Below, one piece after another: positions 35,774 to 44,351 of a DNA stretch of 52,777 nt. This stretch comes from Labilithrix sp. (GTDB lineage: Bacteria > Myxococcota_A > Polyangia > Polyangiales > Polyangiaceae): the NCBI GenBank assembly GCA_019637195.1, contig JAHBWA010000058.1, forward strand, positions 1 through 52,777, given 5' to 3'. Every line of letters starts with the position of its first letter. Position 1 is the stretch's first letter. The notes under the pieces were generated by a model. The model ran no database searches and was not told where the DNA came from. It saw only the letters and a program-made list of their open reading frames with translations. Made by a program: the position numbers and the translations under genes.

Positions 35774-37142
35774 ATGTCTTCGAGGGACTCGGAAGGAACC
35801 AGCCGCGACAGGCGGAGCAGACTGACCGCCAACACGAAGGACGGCGACACCCACCTCGAGGCACCGCGGCTGACCGCCATCTGGGACCCGGAGGCTCTGT
35901 CGGCGCGCCCTCCCGGCGTCCGGCTCGCTCACGATCGGCACTCACTCGGGCTGCGACGTCCGAATCGATCCACCTCCGTCTCGCGAAAGCGCCGTGCTTC
36001 ACCTGGGGCCGACCCACAAGATCGAGGACGCGGGCAGCGCCAACGGTACGCGCATCGCCGGCCGCCCGGTGTCCGGGATACCGCTCCCGGTCGCGCGCCG
36101 GGCGAGATCATCGGATCGGCAACGTCGTCGTCGTCATCCAGGGCGGCGATCCGACCGCGGCCGAGCGGATCCCCGTCAAGCTCACGCCCCGCGCTCGTTC
36201 CGGCTCCGCCCTCCGCGTCGTCGACGGCCGCCCCGCCGGGCGCCGCGCGCCAACGAGACGCCGATGCAGCGCCTCGAGCGCCTCGTGAAGCTCGTCGCCG
36301 CCGGCTTAACATCCGTCCTCATCACCGGCGAGACGGGCACCGGCAAGGGTCATCGCCGAAGCGCATCCATCGCGCCTCGCGCGCGCCGCCGCGGGCTTCT
36401 ACCGCGTCGGGCTGGCGCTCGCCGAACCTCCTCGATCGCCGAGCTCTTCGGCGAGGGCGAGAGGGCCGGCCTCTTCGGTCCGCGAACGGCGGGACCGTGC
36501 TCGTCGACGAGGTCTCCGAGCGCCGCTCGGGACGCAGGCGAAGCTCCTCCGTGCTCGAGCGCAGCGGGTGATCCGCGTCGACACCGTCGGGGCGCGCAAG
36601 GTCGACGTCCGCTTCATCGCAGCGACCAGCACGATCTTCGCGCGATGGTCACCGAGGGCACGTTCCGCGAGGACCTCTACTTCCGCCTCAACGGCATCAC
36701 GATCGAGGTGCCGCCGCTCCGCGAGCGCCGCGAGCAGATCTCCCTCATCGCCGGCGAGCTGCTCGTCTCCGCGTGCGCCGACGCGCGGCGCGCGCCGATG
36801 GCGCTCACGAAGGAGGCGCTGGCGCGGCTCGAGAGCTACGACTGGCCGGGCAACGTCCGCGAGCTCAAGAACGCGATCGAGCGGGCCGTCCTCCTCTCCC
36901 AGGGCGACGTGCTCGACCCGATGGCGCTCCCCGCGGGCGATCCGGGCGACGACGCGGCGGGCGCGCGGCTGCGCAACGACCTGGCCGCCTTCGAGCGCCA
37001 GCGTATCGTCGAGGCGCTCGAGAAGTGCGCCGGCAACCAGACCAAGGCCGCTCAGCTCCTCGGGATCTCCCGCCGCACGCTGGTCTCGCGTCTCGGGGAG
37101 TACAACCTCCCACGCCCTCGCGGCGGCGGGCAGAGGGCCTGA
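35774..37142 (+). pseudogene. FHA-AAA+-Fis transcriptional regulator, frameshifted in its 5' two-thirds
   Basis: The start ATG at 35774 (MSSRDSEGTSRDRR) leads into an FHA domain read in several frames: LTAIWDPEALSA, CDVRIDPPSVSRK-like, VLHLGPTHKIEDAGSANGTR and IGNVVVVIQGG. The AAA+ domain follows: LVKLVAAGLTSVLITGETGT with a Walker A GETGTGKG, ELFGEGERAGLFG, NGGTVLVDEVSE (Walker B) and RKVDVRFIAATST. After one last lost base at about 36632 the frame is clean to the end: FREDLYFRLNGITIEVPPLR, DWPGNVRELKNAIERAVLL and a Fis-type HTH NQTKAAQLLGISRRTLVSRL. No GAFTGA loop is visible between ELFGEGERAG and NGGTVLVDE, so interaction with sigma-54 is doubtful. Restored length is about 455 residues. 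Confidence 0.8.
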
Positions 37143-37234
37143 CCGGCACGAGGACGGCGCGCGCGCTGTGATACGATCGCCCTCGCGGCGTTCGTGAGGT
37201 CACACGACGTCTCGCGGAGCGGCGTTCGACTTCG

Positions 37235-38884
37235 ATGCAGCGGGACTTGGAGGTTGGCCGGCGCGTGGGCCGGTACATGGTGCATCGCCGCATCGCGGCG
37301 GGCGGCATGGCCACGGTCCATCTCGGTCGCCTCATCGGCGCCGGGGGCTTCTCGCGCATGGTCGCGATCAAGCGCCTCCACGACGGCTACGCGCGCGATC
37401 CCGAGTTCGTCGCCATGCTGCTCGACGAGGCGCGCCTCACCTCGACGATCCGTCACCCCAACGTCGTCCAGACGCTCGACGTCGTCGCCGAGGAAGACGA
37501 GCTGCTCGTCGTCATGGACTACGTCGAGGGCGACTCGCTCGCGAGCCTGGTCGCGCGCGCGCGCGAGTCCCGCGAGCGCGTGCCCGTCGAGCTCGCGGCG
37601 TCGATCGTCGCGCAGACGCTCCACGGGCTCCACGCCGCGCACGAAGCGCGCGACAAGAACGGCGCGCCCCTCGGGATCGTGCACCGCGACGTCTCCCCGC
37701 AGAACGTGCTCGTCGGGACCGACGGCGTCGCGCGCGTGCTCGACTTCGGCATCGCCAAGGCGGCGTCGCGCTCGGCGTCGACCGAGGGAGGTCAGCTCAA
37801 GGGGAAGGCCGCCTACATGGCGCCGGAGCAGCTGCAGCACGGCGCCGTCGATCGGCGGACCGACGTCTTCGCCGCGGCGATCGTCCTCTGGGAGCTGCTC
37901 GCCGGACGTCGGCTCTTCCTCGGCGACTCGCCGGCGGAGACGATGGGGCGCATCCTCGTGGAGCCGATCGACGCGCCCCAACGGTGGGCGCCCGACGTGC
38001 CGCAGGAGCTCGGGCTCATCGCGCTGCGCGGCCTCGAGCGTGAGCTCGACGCGCGCTTCGCCAGCGCCGAGGAGATGGCGCTCGCGATCGAAGACGCGAT
38101 CGCCCTGCCGCGCGCGAAGGAGGTCGGGGCCTGGGTCGCGCGCGTGGCGTCGGAGTCGATCGCCGCGCGCGCCGAGCTCGTGCGCTCCGTCGAGCGTGAA
38201 TCGAATCGGATCGAGGCCGCGCCGAGCACCGATCCGGAGCTCCGCGCGGCGATGGAGGAAGCGGAGCGCCGCCGGCAGATGGCGGATCTCCCAACGAGCG
38301 TCGGCCGGCCCGCGCCGAGCTCCGGCGACGTGCCGACCCAGTGGGCGATGGCGGCCAACACGCGCGTCGACGACAGCGCGCGCGCGCCGCGCGGTCCGAC
38401 CGCGCCGCCCGTCGTGCCGTACAACGACGAGCCGACGGTCCATGCGACCGTTCGCAGCGCGTCGGCCGTCTCCGCCACCCCCGCGCGTCGCGTGTCGCGC
38501 GCCTCGCTGCTCATCGGCATCGCCGGCGGGGTGTCGCTCGCCTTGGCGCTCACCGTCGTCCTCGTCACGCGCGCGTCGTCGAGCGCGCCGCGCGAGGATA
38601 CGCCAGCTGCGGCGCTCGCGACGGAGGCGGCTCCGTCGAGCCCTCTGGTCGCGCCTCCGCCGACCGCGCCACCCGCGGCGGGCGTCGTGCTCGGCGCGAG
38701 CGTGCCGGACCCGCTGCCGGCGGCGGTGGCCCCGGACGAGCCGCCGCCGACGGCGACGCCGGTCGGGGCGCGGGCGAAGAAGCGCCGCGTGGCGCCGCGG
38801 GGGAGCTCCGGGAAGCGCGACTGCCGGGTCCCGTATTACATCGACGACAAGGGCGTGAAGCGCTTCAAGGTCGAGTGCCTGTGA
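37235..38884 (+). CDS. Transmembrane Ser/Thr protein kinase
   Basis: 549 residues, intact. The kinase domain runs from about 12 to 290: glycine loop IAAGGMATVHLGRL, MVAIKRLHD (Lys about 47), HRDVSPQNVLV (about 150; the SPQN variant is common in myxobacterial kinases), RVLDFGIAKAA (about 168), GKAAYMAPEQLQ and DRRTDVFAAAIVLWELLAGR. A linker rich in Ala/Glu and Pro leads to one TM helix (about 423-446, LLIGIAGGVSLALALTVVLV). The external part is Pro/Ala-rich and ends in a short basic module with two Cys, CRVPYYIDDKGVKRFKVEC, which recurs at the C-terminus of other such kinases. The start is the ATG at 37235, 92 bp after the FHA-AAA+ gene, so the two may be linked. Confidence 0.92.
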   Translation: MQRDLEVGRRVGRYMVHRRIAAGGMATVHLGRLIGAGGFSRMVAIKRLHDGYARDPEFVAMLLDEARLTSTIRHPNVVQTLDVVAEEDELLVVMDYVEGDSLASLVARARESRERVPVELAASIVAQTLHGLHAAHEARDKNGAPLGIVHRDVSPQNVLVGTDGVARVLDFGIAKAASRSASTEGGQLKGKAAYMAPEQLQHGAVDRRTDVFAAAIVLWELLAGRRLFLGDSPAETMGRILVEPIDAPQRWAPDVPQELGLIALRGLERELDARFASAEEMALAIEDAIALPRAKEVGAWVARVASESIAARAELVRSVERESNRIEAAPSTDPELRAAMEEAERRRQMADLPTSVGRPAPSSGDVPTQWAMAANTRVDDSARAPRGPTAPPVVPYNDEPTVHATVRSASAVSATPARRVSRASLLIGIAGGVSLALALTVVLVTRASSSAPREDTPAAALATEAAPSSPLVAPPPTAPPAAGVVLGASVPDPLPAAVAPDEPPPTATPVGARAKKRRVAPRGSSGKRDCRVPYYIDDKGVKRFKVECL

Positions 38885-38915
38885 GCGTGGGCCAGCGCGG
38901 TCGCCGCGCCGGCGA

Positions 38916-40562
38916 TCACCACGTCCCGTTGACGCCGAGGCCGTAGGCCGGCACCGCGCCGTCGCGCGTCTGCGAGGCGCCGATCGTGCCGCCGTACGGC
39001 ACGACGCGCAGGGCGCGCGGCGGGGGCGGATCGGTCGGTCGCGCGCGGTCGCGGGTGAACCACCACGCGGCCGCGCCGCCGAGGAGCGTTCCGCCGAGCG
39101 TGATCGCGACGAAGCCGCGCGTCTTCTCCGGCGTGACCTGCTCGAAGACGAGCGGGCTGCCGATCGCCGCTCCGGCGGCGGCGCCGAGGCCGGCGCCGAG
39201 ATCGACGAGGAGGATCCGCGACGCCGGCAGCTTGGCGATCTTCGAGAGCGTCCCGCCCGCGACGAGGCCGATCGCGGCGCCGTAGCCGGCTCCCGTGTGC
39301 GGGGTCTGGTTGAGATCGCCGCGGTAGAAGTAGTCGGTGAGCGCGCCGAGCCCGAGGCCGAGTCCGGCGCCGGAGTGGACGAGGACCGCGTCGCCCTCGT
39401 CGGCCTTCCCGCGCGTGAGCGAGAACGTGGCGAGCCCGAGCCCGACGAGCCCGCCGCCGACGCCCCAGGCGTAGCGATCCGTGAGGGGCTGCCTGCGTCC
39501 GTTCGCGATGAGGATCCCCGCGGCGGTCCCCCACCACGCGCCGCCCGCGAGCGTCCAGGCGTCGCCGGTCGAGACGTTCCACTCCTCGGCGACGAGGAGC
39601 GCGCTGCCGAGCCCGAGGCCCGTGCCCAAGGTCAGCAGCGGGTAGAGGAGCCGCGGGTCCTCCGAGCCGCTCGCGCGCTGGACGCTGAACGCCATGAACG
39701 CGCCGAAGAGCGCGGCGTTCGCGGCGAGCACGGCGCGGCCCGGCGAGCGCGACGGCGCCATGATGCCGGTGCTCGCCGACTCGTCGGGGCGCGGAGCGGC
39801 CTCGGCCGGCGCGCCCGGGGACGTCGAGAGCAGATCGCGGAGGAGGACGAGCCCGCGCACCGAGACGTCCGCGCCGGACACGCGCTCGACGCGCACGCGG
39901 AGCTGCCGGCTCCGAGGCGCGACGACCACGATGCGGAGGATGAACGAGTCGCCGGACGCGGGCTCGAGACGCGGGCTGACGAGCCACGTCCCCGCGTCGG
40001 CGGGCCGCGGCGATTGCGCGCCGGCGTGCTGGGCGCGCTCGAGCATGTCGAGATCGCGCGCGTGACCCGCCGCGGGGCCGGCGTCGGCGACGTCGAGCGC
40101 GAAGCCGAGGTCCTGCACGGCGTCGCGGAGCGTGGCGTCGAGCTCCGTCGCGCGCGCGTAGATCGCGCCGTCTCCGGGCGCCGGCTTGTGCACCGCGGCC
40201 TCGTCGCCTGCCGGCGTGAGCGTGGGCCAGACGACGATCGGTGTGTTGGTCTCGCGCGGCCTCGCCCCCGCGGTGCTCGCGGCGGGGGCGGGCGTCGGCG
40301 GTGCCGGTCCGGTCGGCGGTGGCGCTGCGGGAGCGGAGGCGGGCGGCGTCGCAGGCGCCGGCGGCACCTCGGGGGCGGTCGGCTCCGCGCCGGATGACGG
40401 AGGTTCGGGGGCTGGCGGCGTCGTGGCGGAGGACGGACGCTCGGTCGTCGTCGCCTCCGGCGCCGCCGCGGACGCGTCGGGCGCGTCGTCTGCCCACGCG
40501 CGCGAGCTCGGGAGCGTGAGCCACGCGAACGCGCACGCGAGGGCGACGGCGCGCGCGCGCAT
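38916..40562 (-). CDS. Hypothetical exported protein with Gly-rich membrane-like segments
   Basis: The N-terminal signal peptide MRARAVALACAFAWLTLPSS ends at RAWADD; a Pro/Ala/Thr-rich stretch of about 80 residues follows. Residues about 105-245 look globular (TNTPIVVWPTLTPAGDE, ELDATLRDAVQDLGFAL, SFILRIVVVAPRSRQLRVRV). The C-terminal half (about 275-510) is a series of Gly/Ala-rich hydrophobic segments with a repeated GxGLGLG character: PLLTLGTGLGLGSALLVAEE, GVGGGLVGLGLATFSL, GAGLGLGLGALTDYFYRG. These may be membrane helices or hairpins rather than barrel strands. The ATG lies 3 bp after the stop of the upstream gene, so the two genes form an operon and are probably translationally coupled. 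The family is not recognised. Confidence 0.7.
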   Translation of the reverse strand: MRARAVALACAFAWLTLPSSRAWADDAPDASAAAPEATTTERPSSATTPPAPEPPSSGAEPTAPEVPPAPATPPASAPAAPPPTGPAPPTPAPAASTAGARPRETNTPIVVWPTLTPAGDEAAVHKPAPGDGAIYARATELDATLRDAVQDLGFALDVADAGPAAGHARDLDMLERAQHAGAQSPRPADAGTWLVSPRLEPASGDSFILRIVVVAPRSRQLRVRVERVSGADVSVRGLVLLRDLLSTSPGAPAEAAPRPDESASTGIMAPSRSPGRAVLAANAALFGAFMAFSVQRASGSEDPRLLYPLLTLGTGLGLGSALLVAEEWNVSTGDAWTLAGGAWWGTAAGILIANGRRQPLTDRYAWGVGGGLVGLGLATFSLTRGKADEGDAVLVHSGAGLGLGLGALTDYFYRGDLNQTPHTGAGYGAAIGLVAGGTLSKIAKLPASRILLVDLGAGLGAAAGAAIGSPLVFEQVTPEKTRGFVAITLGGTLLGGAAAWWFTRDRARPTDPPPPRALRVVPYGGTIGASQTRDGAVPAYGLGVNGTW

Positions 40563-40565
40563 GGC

Positions 40566-42047
40566 TCAGAACATGACGACGCCGCTGAGCCAGAGGTCCA
40601 CGATCATGGTGTCGTCGACCGAGAAGCGGCGTCCGGGCAGGTCGATGACCTGCCGGTGGTTGGGGTTCGGGATGCCCGTGGCGCTGCCGCCTCCGGCCGT
40701 CTGCGCGCCGGTGCGGCAGGGGCCCGACGCGCCGGCGTCACTCTTGAAGTCGGGGTTGCACGCGTCGGCCGCCGTGATGAGGTGGCTCTGCACGTAGGTG
40801 AGGCCGAGCCCGGCGTTGAACTTCACGTACTCGCCGGCTTGCCACGTGACGCCGCCCGAGGCGCCGAACGAGCCGAACGCTTGCTGGTCGGTGATGCCGG
40901 TGAAGAAGACCTTCGAGGCGTTCGGATCGGCGACGCTCGTGAAGCCGTCGGGCCCAGCGCGGTACGCGCTCGGGTTCGGGTTCCGCAGCGAGGCGGCCGA
41001 CGACGAGCCGAGCGCGTCGAAGAGCTCGGAGTAGTCGCGCCCGGGCGAGTGGTAGCTCCCGCGCAGCTTGAAATCGAGGACGACGCGCTGGAAGGCGTCG
41101 CGGTTCTCCCAGGGGTAGACCTCCATACCGACGGTGAAGGTGCCGATGATCGGCGGTCGGTTGAGGAGCGTGCCCTTGAGGTCCTTGGTAGCGCCGAAGT
41201 CGCTGTTCGACTGCGGGATGTCGACGTGCATGCGGAAGCCGGTGTACGGCTCGATGTAGCCGTAGCGCCGCGAGAAGACGGTGTTCGCGATGATCGCGTG
41301 CATCCCGCGCGAGATGCCGGGCTCGCGGCTTCGCGTCGGGTTCACCGGATCGGGGCACTTGATCGCCGCGTTGTCGTTGCACGCGTGCAGGCGATCGCCG
41401 ACCGCGAAGCGGGCTTCGGCGCCGATGACCCAGTTGGGCTTCGACGCGTCGCGTGTCTGGTTGAAGATCGCGTAGTTGAGCGCGGCGCTGAACCAGTCGA
41501 CGCCGCTGCGGGTCGGGCTCCTGAACGGGACGCTGAAGAGCTGGTCGCCCGAGGGGTCCTGGAGGCGCTGCGGGTTGCGCGAGGAGCCGTCGAGGTCCGA
41601 CAGCTCGCGCGCGTCGGCGAGGATGAGCGGGAGGCGCAGCGAGAGGGCGAGATCCTTGTAGATGCCGATGTCGCCGCCGACCTCGAGCACCGTCAGCGAC
41701 TGCGAGTACGAGGCGACGTTCTCGTTCGACGCGGTGAAGCCTCCGCTCGCGAGGCCCGGCTGCGCGAGCGTCGACTCGCGGCGGATGTTCGCGCTCTTCC
41801 ACGACTGCCTGAACGTGAGGAGCAGGTTCGCGTCGAACGGGTCGTCTTCGTCGAACGCGTCGATGACCGTCGTGTTCTCGCCGGCCTCGCGGAGGAGGCG
41901 AGGCTCCTTCGCCGCGACGGGCTCGTCCGCGGCGGCGGGCGACGCGGTCAGCGCCAGCGCTGCGCCGAGGGCAGCCGACCATCGAAGGAGAACGCGCCTC
42001 GCGCCCTCGAGCCGTGCTCCGGTGACCCGCCTTGTCCACCCGCGCAT
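40566..42047 (-). CDS. Putative outer-membrane beta-barrel protein
   Basis: The ATG at 42047 (MRGWTRRVTG) is preferred because it puts a signal peptide near the N-terminus (LLRWSAALGAALALTASPAA then AADEP); upstream in-frame ATGs at 42068 and 42098 are possible. The mature protein has many amphipathic strands (GGDIGIYKDLALSLRLPLIL, FSAALNYAIFNQ, NWVIGAEARFAVGD, YIEPYTGFRMHVDIPQ, VVLDFKLRGSYHSPGRDYSE, YVKFNAGLGLTYVQSHL) and ends VDLWLSGVVMF, a terminal-Phe beta-signal recognised by BamA. Cys pairs (HACNDNAAIKC, ACNPDF) could form loop disulphides. It may be a transport or adhesion barrel of about 14-16 strands; the specific function is unknown. First gene of a two-gene operon. Confidence 0.72.
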   Translation of the reverse strand: MRGWTRRVTGARLEGARRVLLRWSAALGAALALTASPAAADEPVAAKEPRLLREAGENTTVIDAFDEDDPFDANLLLTFRQSWKSANIRRESTLAQPGLASGGFTASNENVASYSQSLTVLEVGGDIGIYKDLALSLRLPLILADARELSDLDGSSRNPQRLQDPSGDQLFSVPFRSPTRSGVDWFSAALNYAIFNQTRDASKPNWVIGAEARFAVGDRLHACNDNAAIKCPDPVNPTRSREPGISRGMHAIIANTVFSRRYGYIEPYTGFRMHVDIPQSNSDFGATKDLKGTLLNRPPIIGTFTVGMEVYPWENRDAFQRVVLDFKLRGSYHSPGRDYSELFDALGSSSAASLRNPNPSAYRAGPDGFTSVADPNASKVFFTGITDQQAFGSFGASGGVTWQAGEYVKFNAGLGLTYVQSHLITAADACNPDFKSDAGASGPCRTGAQTAGGGSATGIPNPNHRQVIDLPGRRFSVDDTMIVDLWLSGVVMF

Positions 42048-42686
42048 TTGCTCTCGCGACGCTACCATCGTTCGAGGGGAAGCGTCATTTGTTCTCACGG
42101 CCGCGCGCCGCGCGTCGAAGGCTCTCGGGGCGCGTCGCGCGGCCGATCGTGGGAGCGCTCGGGTGTCTGTCGGGGCTGCGCGAGGCGCGCGGCGTCGTGG
42201 ACGAGGAGCGCCTCGCCGAGCGTTCGATCGTGGCGGTCGTCATCGTGGCGGTCGTCGAGGAGCGCCGACGTGCGCGCCGCGCCGCGCCGCGCGCCTGCGG
42301 GCCGACGACGAGACGAGGAGCGGCCCGCCGGTGTCGTGTGCCCCGAGGGCGAGCGACCCTCGCGGCGGCGCCCCCGCGAGGGTCGAGCGAGGAACGAGTC
42401 GGAGCGGTCGCCGAACCGGAGCGCGCGATCACGGAGCGAACGACGCGACGGAGTAGCGCGACGTGCTTCCTCGGAGATGGGGCGCGTGAGCTTGCTCGAG
42501 GGTCCGTCGATCGGGGCGCTGGCTCGGGTGAGGGAAGGATCCAGGCGTCGATCGGCGGCGCTCCGGATCACCCCGCCAAGTACCTGGAATGGCGACGGGC
42601 CCACCTTCGACCACCGGGTATGCCGCGTGCGGGAGCCGGTCCACCACACGCGCTCCCCGAGCGCCCGTGTCTCCGTCAGAGCGACC
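42048..42686. other. Intergenic region between divergent envelope genes
   Basis: About 640 bp with no supported gene. Long open frames exist on both strands, but they are Arg-rich with poor codon bias. A 15-bp direct repeat ATCGTGGCGGTCGTC occurs twice near 42227-42256. Promoters for the barrel operon and the propeller-like lipoprotein must lie here but no clear motif is seen. Confidence 0.5.
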
Positions 42687-43673
42687 ATGAACCTTACCCC
42701 TCGCGCAATGGCTACCGCCCTCATCACCGCGTCCGCGCTCACCGCTGGCTGCTCGTCGGAGGACGCCGGGACGATCACCGCGCAGGACTCGGATCTGACG
42801 GCGCGCGAAGGCTACACGGCGCTCGACAACCCGCGTGGCGGCGTCTACGTCTCCGCCGCGGTCGCCGGAGGTCGGGTGTTCGTCGGCGACAACCGCGCGG
42901 CGATCGACGTGTTCGATCTCGCGACGATGAATCGAGCGCTCACGGTCGAAGGACGCGTGCCTTCGGGCTCGCTCTCCGCGTCGGGCGAGCTCGTCGCCGC
43001 GTGCGGCGATCGCGATGACCAGCCGCTCGGCTGGGAGGCGGCCTACGGCACCTCGGATCGCAACTACGTGATCACGATCCTCGACGCGCGGTCGGGCGCG
43101 CGAAAGTTCGAGGTCGCGCTCGGACTCCAGCGCTACCTCGCGACGTCCTCCGACGGCCTCGTCGATCTGCCCTCGATGAGCTGCCGGCTCGACGCAGCGG
43201 TCGGGACCATCGCCGTGAGCTTCTCGCACCCGAAGCTCGCCGACGAGATCGTCACGTTTCCGCTGCCCACCGAGGACGCGCGCCACGATTTCCGCGAGAT
43301 CCCGGGCGCCACGCGCGTCGCCGTCGGAGACGGGGCGGCGCGCAACACGATCAAGTCGTTCTCGAGCGGACCGAGCGGCATCACGTACGCCGCCGGCGGC
43401 TACGGTCTCAGGCGCGTGGCGTCGTCGTCGAGCGCGCCGATCACCTTGCGTGACGAAGGGCGCGAGCACATGGTCGGGGTCGACGAGCGAGGGGGGCGCC
43501 TGTTCGCCGCCGATCACGGCGGCGCCCTCCTCGTGCTCGAGTCGGACGGCGCGCTCGTCGAGTCGGTCCCGGTCGCGGACTGGGTCGAGGGCGTCGCGCT
43601 CGCGCCGGGCTACGTCGTCGTCGTCGGCCGGAGCGGCTTGCTCGTGACGAAGGACCGCTGGTCGGCGCCCTGA
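42687..43673 (+). CDS. Lipoprotein with beta-propeller-like repeats
   Basis: The ATG at 42687 gives MNLTPRAMATALITASALTA followed by GCSSED, a type II signal with lipobox LTAGC; a second ATG at 42708 is also possible. The mature protein (about 300 residues) consists of repeated four-strand patterns: GGVYVSAAVAGGRVFVGDNR, YVITILDARSGARKFEVAL, GTIAVSFSHPKLADEIVTFP, GITYAAGGYGLRRV, GGRLFAADHGGALLVLESDG and GYVVVVGRSGLLVTKDRW. These are WD/PQQ-like propeller blades, probably six or seven. A binding or scaffold role at the outer membrane is inferred. There are no catalytic motifs. The gene is probably monocistronic. Confidence 0.75.
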   Translation: MNLTPRAMATALITASALTAGCSSEDAGTITAQDSDLTAREGYTALDNPRGGVYVSAAVAGGRVFVGDNRAAIDVFDLATMNRALTVEGRVPSGSLSASGELVAACGDRDDQPLGWEAAYGTSDRNYVITILDARSGARKFEVALGLQRYLATSSDGLVDLPSMSCRLDAAVGTIAVSFSHPKLADEIVTFPLPTEDARHDFREIPGATRVAVGDGAARNTIKSFSSGPSGITYAAGGYGLRRVASSSSAPITLRDEGREHMVGVDERGGRLFAADHGGALLVLESDGALVESVPVADWVEGVALAPGYVVVVGRSGLLVTKDRWSAP

Positions 43674-43806
43674 GTGGTCGCGGGGGGCCGAGCGCGCAGC
43701 TGGATCGTTCGACCACCTCGGCGCGTCTGCGGCTCGAGGGCGGCCTCGATCTACCGGGCTTCTCCGGCGCGCGGGTGGTGGCATCGACGTTGCGATATGT
43801 AGGGTC

Positions 43807-44328
43807 GTGTACTCCTTGGCTCGCCTCGCCGGCGCCTTCCTCCTCCTCTCTTCGCTCCTCGTCGCATGCAGCGACGGCGTCGAGACCGAGCCGATCGACG
43901 AGGGCGCTGACGCCGAGGACGCCGGAGCGCGCCGCGCGAGCCCGGACGGCGCTGCGGACGCCGCCGACGACGAGGTCGACGCGCCCGCGGGGGATGCCGG
44001 CGTCGAAGCCGGCGGCGACGACGAGCCGCCCATCGTCGGCGAGCTCCAGACCTGCCAGGCGTCGTACTACCAGTCGGGCTCGAAGACCGCGAACGGCGAG
44101 AGCTTCGATCCGAACGGCATGACCGCGGCGCACCGGACGCTCGCGTTCAACACGAGGCTGCGCGTGACGAACAAGGCGAACGGCAAGTCGGTCGACGTTC
44201 GCATCAACGATCGCGGCCCGTTCGGCAGCAGCCGCCGCTGCCTCGATCTGGCCCGCGGCGCGTTCGCGGCGATCGCGCCGCTCAGCGCCGGTGTGATCAC
44301 GGTCGAGTACGGCACGCTCGCGAACTAG
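43807..44328 (+). CDS. rlpA: RlpA-like lipoprotein (double-psi beta-barrel)
   Basis: Starts at a GTG with a lipoprotein signal (MYSLARLAGAFLLLSSLLVA, then C). About 55 Asp/Ala-rich residues follow, then the RlpA/expansin-like double-psi barrel (about 78-170): CQASYYQSGSKTANGESFDP, TAAHRTLAFNTRLRVTN, GKSVDVRINDRGPF, CLDLARGAFAAIAPLSAGVI. The catalytic-type Asp in INDRGPF and the His in TAAHRTL are present, as in RlpA lytic transglycosylases, which cut naked glycan strands at septa. There is no SPOR domain, so it is a short form and its localisation mechanism would differ from E. coli RlpA. Two Cys flank the domain. Confidence 0.85.
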   Translation: MYSLARLAGAFLLLSSLLVACSDGVETEPIDEGADAEDAGARRASPDGAADAADDEVDAPAGDAGVEAGGDDEPPIVGELQTCQASYYQSGSKTANGESFDPNGMTAAHRTLAFNTRLRVTNKANGKSVDVRINDRGPFGSSRRCLDLARGAFAAIAPLSAGVITVEYGTLAN

Positions 44329-44351
44329 CTCCGCGGATACCATCGCTCGCG

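Noticed and set aside
27829..36635. Programmed frameshifting or overlapping genes
   Set aside because: Frame changes are far too many, have no common slippery motif and occur in seven unrelated genes; sequence error or decay explains it better.
40656..42686. Plus-strand open frame running antisense through the barrel gene into the propeller lipoprotein
   Set aside because: Only the part from 42687 has a start, signal peptide and domain pattern; the upstream extension is an Arg/Val/Glu-rich shadow of the minus-strand gene.
42095..42778. Minus-strand open frame in the 42.1-42.7 kb gap
   Set aside because: Arg/Ser-rich with no domain or ribosome binding site, and its start lies inside the propeller lipoprotein gene.
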